Below, one piece after another: positions 56,795-64,000 of a DNA stretch of 64,000 nucleotides (positions are counted from its first letter, which is position 1; every line of letters starts with the position of its first letter). The notes beneath the pieces are model-generated. The model was given only the letters and a program-made list of their open reading frames with translations. It did no database searches and was not told where the DNA came from. Position numbers and translations under genes: made by a program. The DNA lies in NCBI RefSeq assembly GCF_021495345.1, contig NZ_CP099397.1, positions 3,100,001-3,164,000 on the forward strand, in the 5' to 3' direction. The DNA comes from Pseudomonas hydrolytica (GTDB taxonomy: Bacteria > Pseudomonadota > Gammaproteobacteria > Pseudomonadales > Pseudomonadaceae).

Positions 56795-58297
56795 ATGACC
56801 ACAGACAGCAACACCCAAGCCCCCGCTGCGCCCTCCGGCAATAGCGACCTGATCTACCAGCTGGACGACACGCCAGCGTTCGCCCCAGCCATCTTCGCGG
56901 CGCTGCAGCATGTGCTGGCCAGCTTCGTCGGCATCATCACCCCCACCCTGATCGTCGGCAGCGCGCTGGGCCTCGGCGCCCACGTGCCGTATCTGGTGAG
57001 CATGGCGCTGTTCGTCTCCGGCCTCGGCACCTTCGTTCAGGCCAAGCGCATCGGCCCGATCGGCTCCGGCCTGCTGTGCCTGCAGGGCACCAGCTTCGGC
57101 TTTCTCAGCGTGATCCTAAGCGCCGGTTTCATCGTCAAGGGGCGCGGTGCCAGCGAGGAGGAGATACTCGCCACGCTGTTCGGCATCTGCTTCTGCGCCG
57201 CCTTCGTCGAGATCGTCTTCAGCCAGTTCATCAACAAGCTGCGCAAGGTGATCACCCCGGTGGTCACCGGCACCATCATCTGCCTGATGGGCCTGTCGCT
57301 GATCAAGGTGGGCATGACCGATCTGGCCGGCGGCTACGGCGCAGCGGATCTCGGCGCCCTGCACCACCTGGCCCTCGGCGGCCTGGTACTGGGCACCATC
57401 GTCCTGCTCAACCGCGCCTCCTCGCAGGTGTTGCGCCTGTCGGCGGTGATCATCGGGCTGGCCCTGGGCTTCGCGGTGGCTTGGTTCACCGGCCGGGTGG
57501 ACTTCGCCAACATGGCCGAGGTGCCGCTGATCAGCGTGCCGCAGCCTTTCAAGTACGGCTTCGGCTTCGACTGGATCGCCTTCGTGCCGATCGCCGTGAT
57601 CTTCCTGATCACCCCGCTGGAAACCGCCGGCGACCTGACCGCCAACTCGATCATCTCCAAACAGCCGGTCAAGGGGCCGCTGTACATGCGCCGGATCAAG
57701 TCCGGGGTGCTGGCCGACGGCTGCAACTCGGCGGTCGCCGCCATGTTCAACAGCCTGCCGATGACCACCTTCAGCCAGAACAACGGGGTTATCCAGCTCA
57801 CCGGCGTGGCCAGCCGTCACGTGGCCTTCTACATCGCCGGCATCCTGGTGCTGCTCGGCCTGTTCCCGGCAGTCGGCGCGGTGCTGCAACTGATGCCCAA
57901 GCCGGTACTGGGCGGCGCCACCCTGATCATGTTCGGCACCGTTGCGGTGGCCGGTATCAAGATCCTCAGCGAAGCCGGCCTGCACCGCCGCAACGTGCTG
58001 ATCGTGGCCATCTCGCTGGGCATGGGCCTGGGCGTGGCCGGCGTGCCGGACGTGCTGTCGCACATGCCCGACGTGCTGAAGAACATCTTCGGCTCGCCCA
58101 TCACCATCGGCGCCTTCAGTGCCATTCTGCTGAACATCTTCCTGCCCGATGAAGCTCACGAAGTGGAGGAAGACGACTACGATCCCGAAGCGCACCTGCA
58201 CACCGTGCTGCAGAACCGCGAGGACGACGATCACATCGACGACAGCAGCCTGAAGACCCTGAGCCGCGACCTGGCCACCACCACGCGCTCCGGCTGA
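56795..58297 (+). CDS. NCS2-family urate/xanthine permease (UacT/PbuX-like)
   Basis: 500 residues. NAT signature features: ALQHVLASFVGIITPTLIVG (QH in TM1), GLLCLQGTSFGFLSV in TM3, ETAGDLTANS in TM8 and the NQNNGV-like FSQNNGVIQLTGVASRHV in TM10. Together with the urate pathway this indicates urate and/or xanthine uptake. A charged C-terminal tail (EEDDYDPEAHLH...) lies in the cytoplasm. Confidence 0.92.
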   Translation: MTTDSNTQAPAAPSGNSDLIYQLDDTPAFAPAIFAALQHVLASFVGIITPTLIVGSALGLGAHVPYLVSMALFVSGLGTFVQAKRIGPIGSGLLCLQGTSFGFLSVILSAGFIVKGRGASEEEILATLFGICFCAAFVEIVFSQFINKLRKVITPVVTGTIICLMGLSLIKVGMTDLAGGYGAADLGALHHLALGGLVLGTIVLLNRASSQVLRLSAVIIGLALGFAVAWFTGRVDFANMAEVPLISVPQPFKYGFGFDWIAFVPIAVIFLITPLETAGDLTANSIISKQPVKGPLYMRRIKSGVLADGCNSAVAAMFNSLPMTTFSQNNGVIQLTGVASRHVAFYIAGILVLLGLFPAVGAVLQLMPKPVLGGATLIMFGTVAVAGIKILSEAGLHRRNVLIVAISLGMGLGVAGVPDVLSHMPDVLKNIFGSPITIGAFSAILLNIFLPDEAHEVEEDDYDPEAHLHTVLQNREDDDHIDDSSLKTLSRDLATTTRSG

Positions 58298-58374
58298 TCC
58301 CCTTTTACCCTTACCCCTCCCGGTGCTGCGCCGCCGGGAGTTGTCCGCTTGCACGCCAACAATAAGGAAAACCC

Positions 58375-59235
58375 ATGAAACTCAAGCATCTGCCTCACTG
58401 CTTCGCGCTCTCTGCCGGCCTGCTCGCCGGCCAGCAGGCCCTCGCCGGCGACCTGCTGTACTGGCAGGACAACAGCCTGTCCTACCTGTATGGCGAGAAC
58501 TTCCAGCGCATGAACTTCAATGGCGAGGAGCAGCGCACTCAGACCACCTTCACCTTCGAACACGCCAGCGGCTGGGTCTGGGGCGACGTCTTCTATTTCC
58601 TCGACTACATCCGCGCCGACAACGTGCAGTCGCGCGGCAGCTTCGACAACGGCACCTTCCGCCAGCATGAAAAGAACTCCTTCTACTACATGGAATTCTC
58701 CCCGCGCATCAGCCTGAGCTGGCTGACCGGGCAGAAGCTGGCTGCCGGTCCGATCAAGGACATCTACGCCGCCTTCACCTACGAGAAAGGCGAAGGTGGT
58801 CCCGGCCCGGAGAACTACCTGTACGGCGTCGGCCTGGACTGGGAGATCCCCGGCTTCAACTACTTCAAGACCAATCTTTACCGGGTCAAGATCAACAACC
58901 ACACCTTCTTCAACGATGCCGACAGCAACGGCTACGCCACCCAGCTGACCGTCAGCGCCGCGTACCCCTTCAGCCTGGGCGATCAGGATTTCGTCGTCGA
59001 CGGCTTCGTCGACTGGCGCTCGCCGTCGCGCGATGCCGGCACCCAGACCTCGGTGGGCTCCTCGATCCAGGTCAAGTGGGACGCCGGCAAGGCCCTGTTC
59101 GGCAAAGAGCGCCAGCTCTACGTCGGCACCGAGATCAACATGTGGCGCGCCAAGTACGGCGTGAAACCGGTGGATGGTTCGGGCGATCGCTTCGACCAGA
59201 CAGCTGTGCAGGCACTGGTCAAGTACCACTTCTGA
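58375..59235 (+). CDS. Tsx-like outer-membrane nucleoside channel
   Basis: 286 residues: signal peptide (LSAGLLAGQQALA), then amphipathic beta-strands ending in the terminal Phe (ALVKYHF) typical of outer-membrane barrels. DLLYWQDNSLSYLYGENF and FFNDADSNGYATQLTVSAAYPF recall Tsx/OmpK channels. It would admit nucleosides or purines to the periplasm for the inner-membrane permeases on both sides. It follows the permease by 77 bases and is probably in the same operon. Confidence 0.88.
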   Translation: MKLKHLPHCFALSAGLLAGQQALAGDLLYWQDNSLSYLYGENFQRMNFNGEEQRTQTTFTFEHASGWVWGDVFYFLDYIRADNVQSRGSFDNGTFRQHEKNSFYYMEFSPRISLSWLTGQKLAAGPIKDIYAAFTYEKGEGGPGPENYLYGVGLDWEIPGFNYFKTNLYRVKINNHTFFNDADSNGYATQLTVSAAYPFSLGDQDFVVDGFVDWRSPSRDAGTQTSVGSSIQVKWDAGKALFGKERQLYVGTEINMWRAKYGVKPVDGSGDRFDQTAVQALVKYHF

Positions 59236-59285
59236 CCACTGCCGCAACGTACTTGGCCGACGTCGGGTAGGGACGGCGGCCGGGT

Positions 59286-59324
59286 AAAAAGGGGGATGGG
59301 CGTTCGCGCCCTTCCCCCTTTTTC
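59286..59324. terminator. Terminator after the Tsx-like gene
   Basis: AAAAAGGGGGA.GGGC and GCCC..CCCCCTTTTT form a long stem with T-runs on both strands. Confidence 0.9.
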
Positions 59325-59343
59325 TTTGCACCGAAAGATGGGC

Positions 59344-59391
59344 GGTGCACACGGCCATCTACCTCGGGCCGCAGGGTGCGCCGTGCGCACC
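59344..59391. repeat. REP copy and degenerate partner
   Basis: GCAGGGTGCG...GCGCACC (59371-59391) with a degraded inverse GGTGCACACGGC...CTAC at 59344-59362. The last copy of this family in the window. Confidence 0.7.
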
Positions 59392-59556
59392 GCCTTTATC
59401 AAACCGGCTTGAATCGCCGCACCAACCCGGCGCTTCGCAATCAGGCAGGCACCGCATCGGTGCAGAATCAGGCCACCTATCCGGCTTTTTCATCAACGAC
59501 TTGCAAGCACGCAACTGACCGCAAGGTCAAGTTTTTGATCACAATATTTCTATTTT

Positions 59557-59657
59557 TTGTGTGCAATTTATCCGAAAGCCATATTCATCAACGAATTTTC
59601 TGTGTACAAGACAAACAGGTTCCTACCGAAACACTGTTGAAATGGCTGTATACACAG
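59557..59657. promoter_or_regulatory. Cluster of three GntR-like palindromes before the NCS1 permease
   Basis: TTGTGTGCAA (59557-59566), CTGTGTACAAG (59600-59610) and CTGTATACACAG (59646-59657), spaced about 45 bases apart, in the 517-base gap ahead of the permease. No gene lies in 59392-59752. Confidence 0.5.
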
Positions 59658-59752
59658 ATTCAGTCATGACACGAATACAAAATCGGAACGAAACCTGCAG
59701 ACAAACCTCCTCATACGCCGTCGCGGCGCAAGAACAAAACTGGGAGCTGTCC

Positions 59753-61219
59753 ATGTCCAACGCCGAAGATTTCCGCATCAAGCACATCGATACCTCGCTG
59801 CACAACGAGGATCTCGCCCCCCTGGCTCCCGAGAAACGTACCTGGGGCTGGTTCGAGATCTTCAACGTCTGGTCGAACGACATTCAGAGTCTGTTCGGCT
59901 ATACCCTGGCGGCGACGCTGTTCATCTCCTACGGGCTCAATGGCTGGGCGGTGCTGGCCGGCATCGTCCTCGCCGGCTTCATCGTCATGGGCCTGGTACA
60001 GCTGACCGGCAAACCCAGCGTCAAGTACGGCATTCCCTTCCCGGTGTTCGCCCGCGCCAGCATGGGTGTGCGCGGCGCCAACTTCCCCGCCCTGGTACGC
60101 GGTATCGTCGCCATCTTCTGGTACGGCGTGCAGACCTACTTCGCCTCCACCGCGGTGGCGCTGCTGCTCAACTCGCTGCTGCAACCGCAGGACCCGGCCG
60201 TATACATGGGCCTGACCGCCATCGGCTGGCTGTCCTACGTGATCGTCTGCCTGTTCCAGGTGGCGTTGTTCGTCTGCGGCATGAGCTGGATCACCCGCTT
60301 CCTCAACTGGGCCGGGCCGCTGGTCTATGTGGTGATGATCGCGCTGATGGGCCTGATCTGGTACAAGGCCGGCCCCAGCCTGCTCAGCGAGCTGGGCAAC
60401 ATCTTCAGTGGCACCGGTGAATACAAGGCCGGCCCGGTGGCTGCCTTCTTCGCGGTGGTCGGCACCATGGTCGCCTACTTCGCCGCGGTGGTGATCAACT
60501 ACGGCGACTTCGCACGCTTCGTCAAAAGCGAGAAGCAGATGACCATCGGCAACTTCCTCGGCCTGCCGGTGAGCCTGGCGTTCTTCTCGCTGATCGCCCT
60601 GGTGATCACCGCGGGTACCGTGGTGGTGTTCGGCGAGACGCTGACCAACCCCACCGACATCGTCGCGCGCGTCGATAACCTGACCCTGACCATCATCGCC
60701 GCGCTGACCTTCTTCGCCGCGACCGTGGGCATCAACCTGGTGGCCAACTTCATCCCGCCGGCCTACGACCTGGCCAACCTAGCCCCGGCACATATCAGCG
60801 CGCGCACTGGCGGCTTCATCACCGCCGGCATCGCCTTCTTCATCGGCGCGCTGTGGGTCGCCTTCATCAGCAACGTCGGCATCGCCGCCTTCGTCGATAC
60901 CCTCGGCGCCGTGCTGGCGCCGCTGTACGGCATCATCGTCGTCGACTATTACCTGGTGCGCCGGCGCAAGCTCGACCTGCAGCAGCTGTTCAGCGCTGAA
61001 GTCGGCTCGGCCTACTACTTCGACGGCGGCTGGAACCGCAAGGCGCTGATCGCCTTTGCCATCGCCTCGGTGTTCTCCGTCGCCTCGGTCTGGGCGCCCG
61101 TTCTGACCCAGCTGTCGGGCTATTCCTGGCTGCTTGGCGCCCTGCTCGGCGCGCTACTGCACTATGGCCTGATGCGCGGCCAGGCGCAGGCGCTAAAGCG
61201 CGCCGACGCCACCGTCTAA
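59753..61219 (+). CDS. NCS1-family nucleobase permease
   Basis: 488 residues from ATG 59753 (GGGAGCTGTCC upstream; in-frame starts further up run through the operators). LTI-type NCS1 features: RTWGWFEIFNVWSNDIQSLFGYTLAA in TM1 and GIPFPVFARASMGVRGANFPALVRG; 12 membrane segments. Cytosine, uracil, allantoin or purine uptake are all possible; the palindromes ahead and the neighbours favour a purine-pathway compound. Its stop codon is part of the target-site duplication of the element downstream. Confidence 0.88.
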   Translation: MSNAEDFRIKHIDTSLHNEDLAPLAPEKRTWGWFEIFNVWSNDIQSLFGYTLAATLFISYGLNGWAVLAGIVLAGFIVMGLVQLTGKPSVKYGIPFPVFARASMGVRGANFPALVRGIVAIFWYGVQTYFASTAVALLLNSLLQPQDPAVYMGLTAIGWLSYVIVCLFQVALFVCGMSWITRFLNWAGPLVYVVMIALMGLIWYKAGPSLLSELGNIFSGTGEYKAGPVAAFFAVVGTMVAYFAAVVINYGDFARFVKSEKQMTIGNFLGLPVSLAFFSLIALVITAGTVVVFGETLTNPTDIVARVDNLTLTIIAALTFFAATVGINLVANFIPPAYDLANLAPAHISARTGGFITAGIAFFIGALWVAFISNVGIAAFVDTLGAVLAPLYGIIVVDYYLVRRRKLDLQQLFSAEVGSAYYFDGGWNRKALIAFAIASVFSVASVWAPVLTQLSGYSWLLGALLGALLHYGLMRGQAQALKRADATV

Positions 61220-61388
61220 CAGGCTGTTGAAAAACTACCTGCGTTGCCATTGCTGCGTTAAAAACAGGCTCAAAATGCTCATTTACAGCTCGTAAAGTCG
61301 AGCGCGACTCCGACCGTTTTTCGCCTGTTTTTGCGGGGCCGCCATCGGTATTGCACTGGCTATCTCGCCTACGTTTTTCAACGGCCTG
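61220..61388. mobile_element. MITE-like element with terminal inverted repeats
   Basis: CAGGCTGTTGAAAAAC at the left end and GTTTTTCAACGGCCTG at the right are inverted repeats with one mismatch. Inner copies GTTAAAAACAGGC and GCCTGTTTTTGC are also inverted. The 169-base unit has no ORF and is flanked by a CTAA duplication (61216-61219 and 61389-61392). Confidence 0.75.
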
Positions 61389-61396
61389 CTAAGCCC

Positions 61397-62236
61397 TTAT
61401 CGAGTGGACGAAGCCGGCGCCTGCGCGCCGGCTTTGGCTTTTTGGCGCTCGAAATAGTCCACTTTCCATTGCTCCAGGCCGAGGTAGTCGCTATCGAGAT
61501 TGGCCTCTACGCGATGACTCGCCTTGAGCGCCGCCACCTGTGCCGAGCGCTCGACGAGAAAGCGATCGAAACGGGCGATCAGCTGCGGATGACGCAGGCT
61601 CGACAGGTGGAAGCTGCCGCGGGTGTGCGGCAGCTTGGGGTCGAACACCAGCGCACCGGGCCGTGCGCGGATGTTGTCCAGATAATGCGTGGCCACCACC
61701 ACGTTGAAGTAGGCGCCATCGGTGTCCTGCTTCAACGCCTGACGGATCATCTGGCGCAGATCGTCGCTGTAGCTCAGCTGGATCTGCCCGCTGTCGATGG
61801 CTTGCTCGTAACCGCGCGGCGTCCAGCCCTGGACCATGGCCAGACGACCGAGCCTCTCCACTGCCTGCCCCTTTCGCTGCGGTGCCACCAGCACGCCGTC
61901 GACGTAATCGACCACGGCCTGACTGTAGTGCAGCGTCATGCCGGCCTTCTGCGCGCCGGCCCAATGCGGGCTGTCGGGGTACTTGAGATCGATCTCGCCA
62001 CGCTGCAGGGCCGGCAGCAACTGATCCACGGGTAGCGCCTTGTAGCTCAGGCCGACACCGCTGTCGGCGGCGAAGGCATCCAGCACTTCTCGGGCAAAAC
62101 CACGGTACTGGCCCTCGCCATCGAGGCTGTAGTGCGGCGCGAACGGCAACTCCTCGACGCCGACCACGTAGGTCTGCGCCAGGGCAGCAGGCGTCAGCAA
62201 AAGGGTGGAAAACAGGCACAGACGAACGGGCTTCAT
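61397..62236 (-). CDS. Periplasmic solute-binding protein (SBP_bac_3)
   Basis: 279 residues with a signal peptide (LFSTLLLTPAALA). Binding fold: VVGVEELPFAPHYSLDGEGQYRGFAREVLDAFA, GEIDLKYPDSPHW, LVAPQRKGQAVERLGRLAM. No ABC transporter genes adjoin. Ligand unknown. Lies 44 bases after moaA in the same direction, so the two may share a transcript. Confidence 0.82.
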   Translation of the reverse strand: MKPVRLCLFSTLLLTPAALAQTYVVGVEELPFAPHYSLDGEGQYRGFAREVLDAFAADSGVGLSYKALPVDQLLPALQRGEIDLKYPDSPHWAGAQKAGMTLHYSQAVVDYVDGVLVAPQRKGQAVERLGRLAMVQGWTPRGYEQAIDSGQIQLSYSDDLRQMIRQALKQDTDGAYFNVVVATHYLDNIRARPGALVFDPKLPHTRGSFHLSSLRHPQLIARFDRFLVERSAQVAALKASHRVEANLDSDYLGLEQWKVDYFERQKAKAGAQAPASSTR

Positions 62237-62280
62237 TGAAAGCCTCCTTATTGTTGTTATGGGAATCCGATCAGACGGGC

Positions 62281-63276
62281 TCAGCCACCGGTCATGCTCA
62301 TGAAGCGCACCACCTGGACCTGCTCGTCGGTGGCGAAGTGGTGCCGCTCGGGCTTCAGGCGCAACGCCTCGGTCAGCGCCTGACGCAGGCGCTCGCTGTC
62401 CCCCGGATGGGCGCGCAACAGGCGCTTGAGGTCCAGCGCGTTGTCGTGGCCGAGGCAGAGCACCAGCTTGCCTTCGGCGGTGACCCGCACGCGGTTGCAG
62501 TCGCCGCAGAAGTTGTGGCTATGCGGGGAGATGAACCCGACCTGGGTCTGCGTGCCGACCACCTGCCAGTAGCGCGAGGGGCCACCAGTCACCTTGCTGC
62601 TGCGCACCAGCGCATGGCGCTGTTCGATACGTTGGCGCACCTCGTCGCTGGAGCAGAAGGTCTGCTCGCGGCTGTGGCTGACCACGCTGCCCAGCGGCAT
62701 TTCCTCGATAAAGCTGATGTCCAGGCCGCGCTCGACGGCAAACTCGACCAGATCGAGCACCTCGTCGTCGTTGCGCCCGCTCTGCACCACGCTGTTGAGC
62801 TTGATCCTGTCGAAGCCGGCGGCACGCGCGGCGTCGATGCCGGCCAACACCTGGTCGAGCTTGTCACGCCGGGTGAAGGCGGCGAAGCGCTCGCGCTGCA
62901 GGGAATCCAGGCTGATGTTCAGCCGGCGCACACCGGCTGCGCGCAAGGGCGCCGCCATCTCGGCCAGCTGCGAGCCATTGGTGGTAATCGCCAGGTCATC
63001 CAGCTCGTCACGCTCGCCCAGGCGCTGCAGCAGGCTCAGCAGATTCTTGCGTACCAGCGGTTCGCCACCGGTGATACGAATACGCCGCACGCCAAGGCCG
63101 ATAAAGGCGTCGGCCACGGCATAGAGTTCTTCCAGGCTGAGGATCTGCTGGCGCGGGGCGAACTGCATGTCTTCGCTCATGCAGTAGGTGCAGCGAAAGT
63201 CGCAGCGGTCCGTCACCGACAAACGCAGGTAGGTGATACGCCGCCCGAAGGGATCGACGAGTTGGTTCGTGTGCAC
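62281..63276 (-). CDS. moaA: GTP 3',8-cyclase MoaA
   Basis: 331 codons from GTG 63276 (AGGAG upstream). Radical SAM motif CDFRCTYC near 25-32, GGEPLVRKN, C-terminal Fe-S Cys (FCGDCNRVRVTAEGKLVLCLG) and the terminal GG (MSMTGG) needed for catalysis. It begins molybdenum cofactor synthesis. It stands alone without moaBCDE, beside purine genes, and a TTGTATACAG element lies 82 bases upstream. A link to xanthine dehydrogenase, which needs Moco, is likely. Confidence 0.95.
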   Translation of the reverse strand: MHTNQLVDPFGRRITYLRLSVTDRCDFRCTYCMSEDMQFAPRQQILSLEELYAVADAFIGLGVRRIRITGGEPLVRKNLLSLLQRLGERDELDDLAITTNGSQLAEMAAPLRAAGVRRLNISLDSLQRERFAAFTRRDKLDQVLAGIDAARAAGFDRIKLNSVVQSGRNDDEVLDLVEFAVERGLDISFIEEMPLGSVVSHSREQTFCSSDEVRQRIEQRHALVRSSKVTGGPSRYWQVVGTQTQVGFISPHSHNFCGDCNRVRVTAEGKLVLCLGHDNALDLKRLLRAHPGDSERLRQALTEALRLKPERHHFATDEQVQVVRFMSMTGG

Positions 63277-63357
63277 AGCGGGTCTCCTGCAGCGTCACGC
63301 GCCGAGACTTTTTGTCATGGATGTCGCTGCGAAGGATAAAAACAGAAAAGCCATTTC

Positions 63358-63367
63358 TTGTATACAG
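63358..63367. promoter_or_regulatory. Candidate GntR operator upstream of moaA
   Basis: TTGTATACAG between moaA and the TetR gene. A further TGTGCACA overlaps the moaA start codon. Confidence 0.5.
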
Positions 63368-63372
63368 AAATT

Positions 63373-63386
63373 TGACTCAAGAGTCA
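63373..63386. promoter_or_regulatory. Palindrome upstream of the TetR gene, candidate TetR operator
   Basis: TGACTCAAGAGTCA, a perfect 14-base palindrome in the divergent moaA/TetR gap. It resembles the TTGACC..GGTCAA layout of RutR sites. Confidence 0.4.
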
Positions 63387-63488
63387 GATAGCAGCTGCGC
63401 AGCCCGTGGCCGCTGCCTTGAGCCTCGCGCAAAGCCGGTGCTACCATGCCCGACCGCCGTCCGGCGGCAGAGGAAAACACAGGGCCTT

Positions 63489-64000
63489 ATGACCAGCATT
63501 CGCGAGCGTAACAAAGAGCTCATCCTGCGCGCGGCCAGCGAAGAGTTCGCCGACAAGGGCTTCGCCGCCACCAAGACCAGCGACATCGCGGCCAAGGCCG
63601 GCCTGCCCAAGCCCAATGTCTACTACTACTTCAAGTCCAAGGAAAACCTCTACCGCGAGGTCCTGGAAAGCATCATCGAGCCGCTGCTGGCCGCCTCTGC
63701 GCCCTTCAACCAGCCGGGCCACCCGAGCGAGGTACTGACCGCCTACATCCGCTCGAAGATTCGTATTTCCCGCGAGCTGCCACATGCCTCCAAGGTATTC
63801 GCCAGCGAGATCATGCACGGTGCCCCGCACCTGTCGCCGGAGCAGACCGAACAGCTCAACGACCAGGCCAAACACAACATCGCCTGCATCCAGCGCTGGA
63901 TCGACCAGGGCCTGATGGCCAAAGTCGACCCACACCACCTGCTGTTCAGCATCTGGGCCGCGACCCAGACCTACGCCGACTTCGACTGGCAGATTTCCAC
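63489..64000 (+). CDS. TetR-family regulator (RutR-like), cut by window edge
   Basis: The N-terminal 170 residues are present from ATG 63489. HTH: LRAASEEFADKGFAATKTSDIAAKAGLPKPNVYYYFKSKENLY, followed by a YcdC/RutR-type C-terminal domain (VLESIIEPLLA...FASEIMHGAPHLSPEQTEQL). RutR relatives respond to pyrimidines and control their breakdown, so a pyrimidine or hydantoin catabolic locus may follow beyond the window. The 3' end is missing. Confidence 0.88.
   Translation, partial: MTSIRERNKELILRAASEEFADKGFAATKTSDIAAKAGLPKPNVYYYFKSKENLYREVLESIIEPLLAASAPFNQPGHPSEVLTAYIRSKIRISRELPHASKVFASEIMHGAPHLSPEQTEQLNDQAKHNIACIQRWIDQGLMAKVDPHHLLFSIWAATQTYADFDWQIS

Overview
The window reads as a chromosome segment of a Pseudomonas of the mendocina/alcaliphila/putida kind. 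Three things point there: the thrS-infC-rpmI-rplT-pheS-pheT-ihfA operon with its flanking tRNA genes, a complete PQQ/alcohol-oxidation (exa/ped) locus in Pseudomonas-like order, and a Pseudomonas-type purine/urate catabolic cluster. Most of the window is GC-rich. The first 6 kb is visibly AT-richer and looks acquired.

Region 1 (1-8.9 kb) is an accessory island ending beside a tRNA-Pro(GGG) gene. It holds the N-terminal part of a helicase/replication-like protein cut by the window edge, an AT-rich intergenic zone with two copies of a hairpin repeat, a double-HTH regulator, a coiled-coil GRP-motif protein next to an MvaT/H-NS-like silencer, and a XamI-type restriction-modification pair with a small leader ORF. 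An SOS module follows: umuC plus a UmuD-like protein that appears to have lost its catalytic dyad, divergent from a compact SRAP protein across one LexA-box-like site. No integrase lies inside the window.

Region 2 (8.9-16.7 kb) is core translation: MerR-type regulator, ihfA, pheT, pheS, rplT, rpmI, infC (with an ATT start codon) and thrS, all on the minus strand and bounded by tRNA-Pro and tRNA-Val. Region 3 (16.9-19.6 kb) carries a FAD amine oxidase and a PA2778/PA2779-like peptidase and membrane-protein pair.

Region 4 (19.6-48.9 kb) is a PQQ-dependent alcohol oxidation locus: hybrid kinase ercS, ercA, pqqH-E-D-C-B-A, aldehyde dehydrogenase, a lanthanide-type PQQ alcohol dehydrogenase (PedH-like, WDFDG), accessory proteins (metallohydrolase, SoxYZ-like carrier, periplasmic binding protein), cytochrome c550, a calcium-type PQQ alcohol dehydrogenase (ExaA/PedE-like, WDFSG), a pentapeptide protein, a lipoprotein sugar-dehydrogenase-like gene, the PedS2/PedR2-like two-component pair, a PedABC-like transporter set, a CXXCW protein and a second LuxR-type regulator (PedR1/EraR/AgmR). 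A shared TTGGTA-centred motif sits upstream of most of its transcription units. About twenty copies of a REP-like palindrome (GTAGGGTGCG...GCGCACC and inverses) lie in this and the next region. Some have become coding sequence inside pqqH and the ABC ATPase, and some bracket a triplicated gene end downstream of the metallohydrolase.

Region 5 (49.4-64 kb) is purine/urate catabolism: a GntR regulator, NCS2 permease, uraH, puuE, uraD, allA, puuD (membrane urate oxidase with cytochrome c domain), a urate/xanthine permease, a Tsx-like channel, an NCS1 permease, a MITE-like element, a periplasmic binding protein, moaA and a TetR/RutR-like regulator cut by the right edge. TTGTAYACAA-type palindromes precede nearly every unit and suggest one GntR regulon. 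Allantoicase is absent from the cluster.
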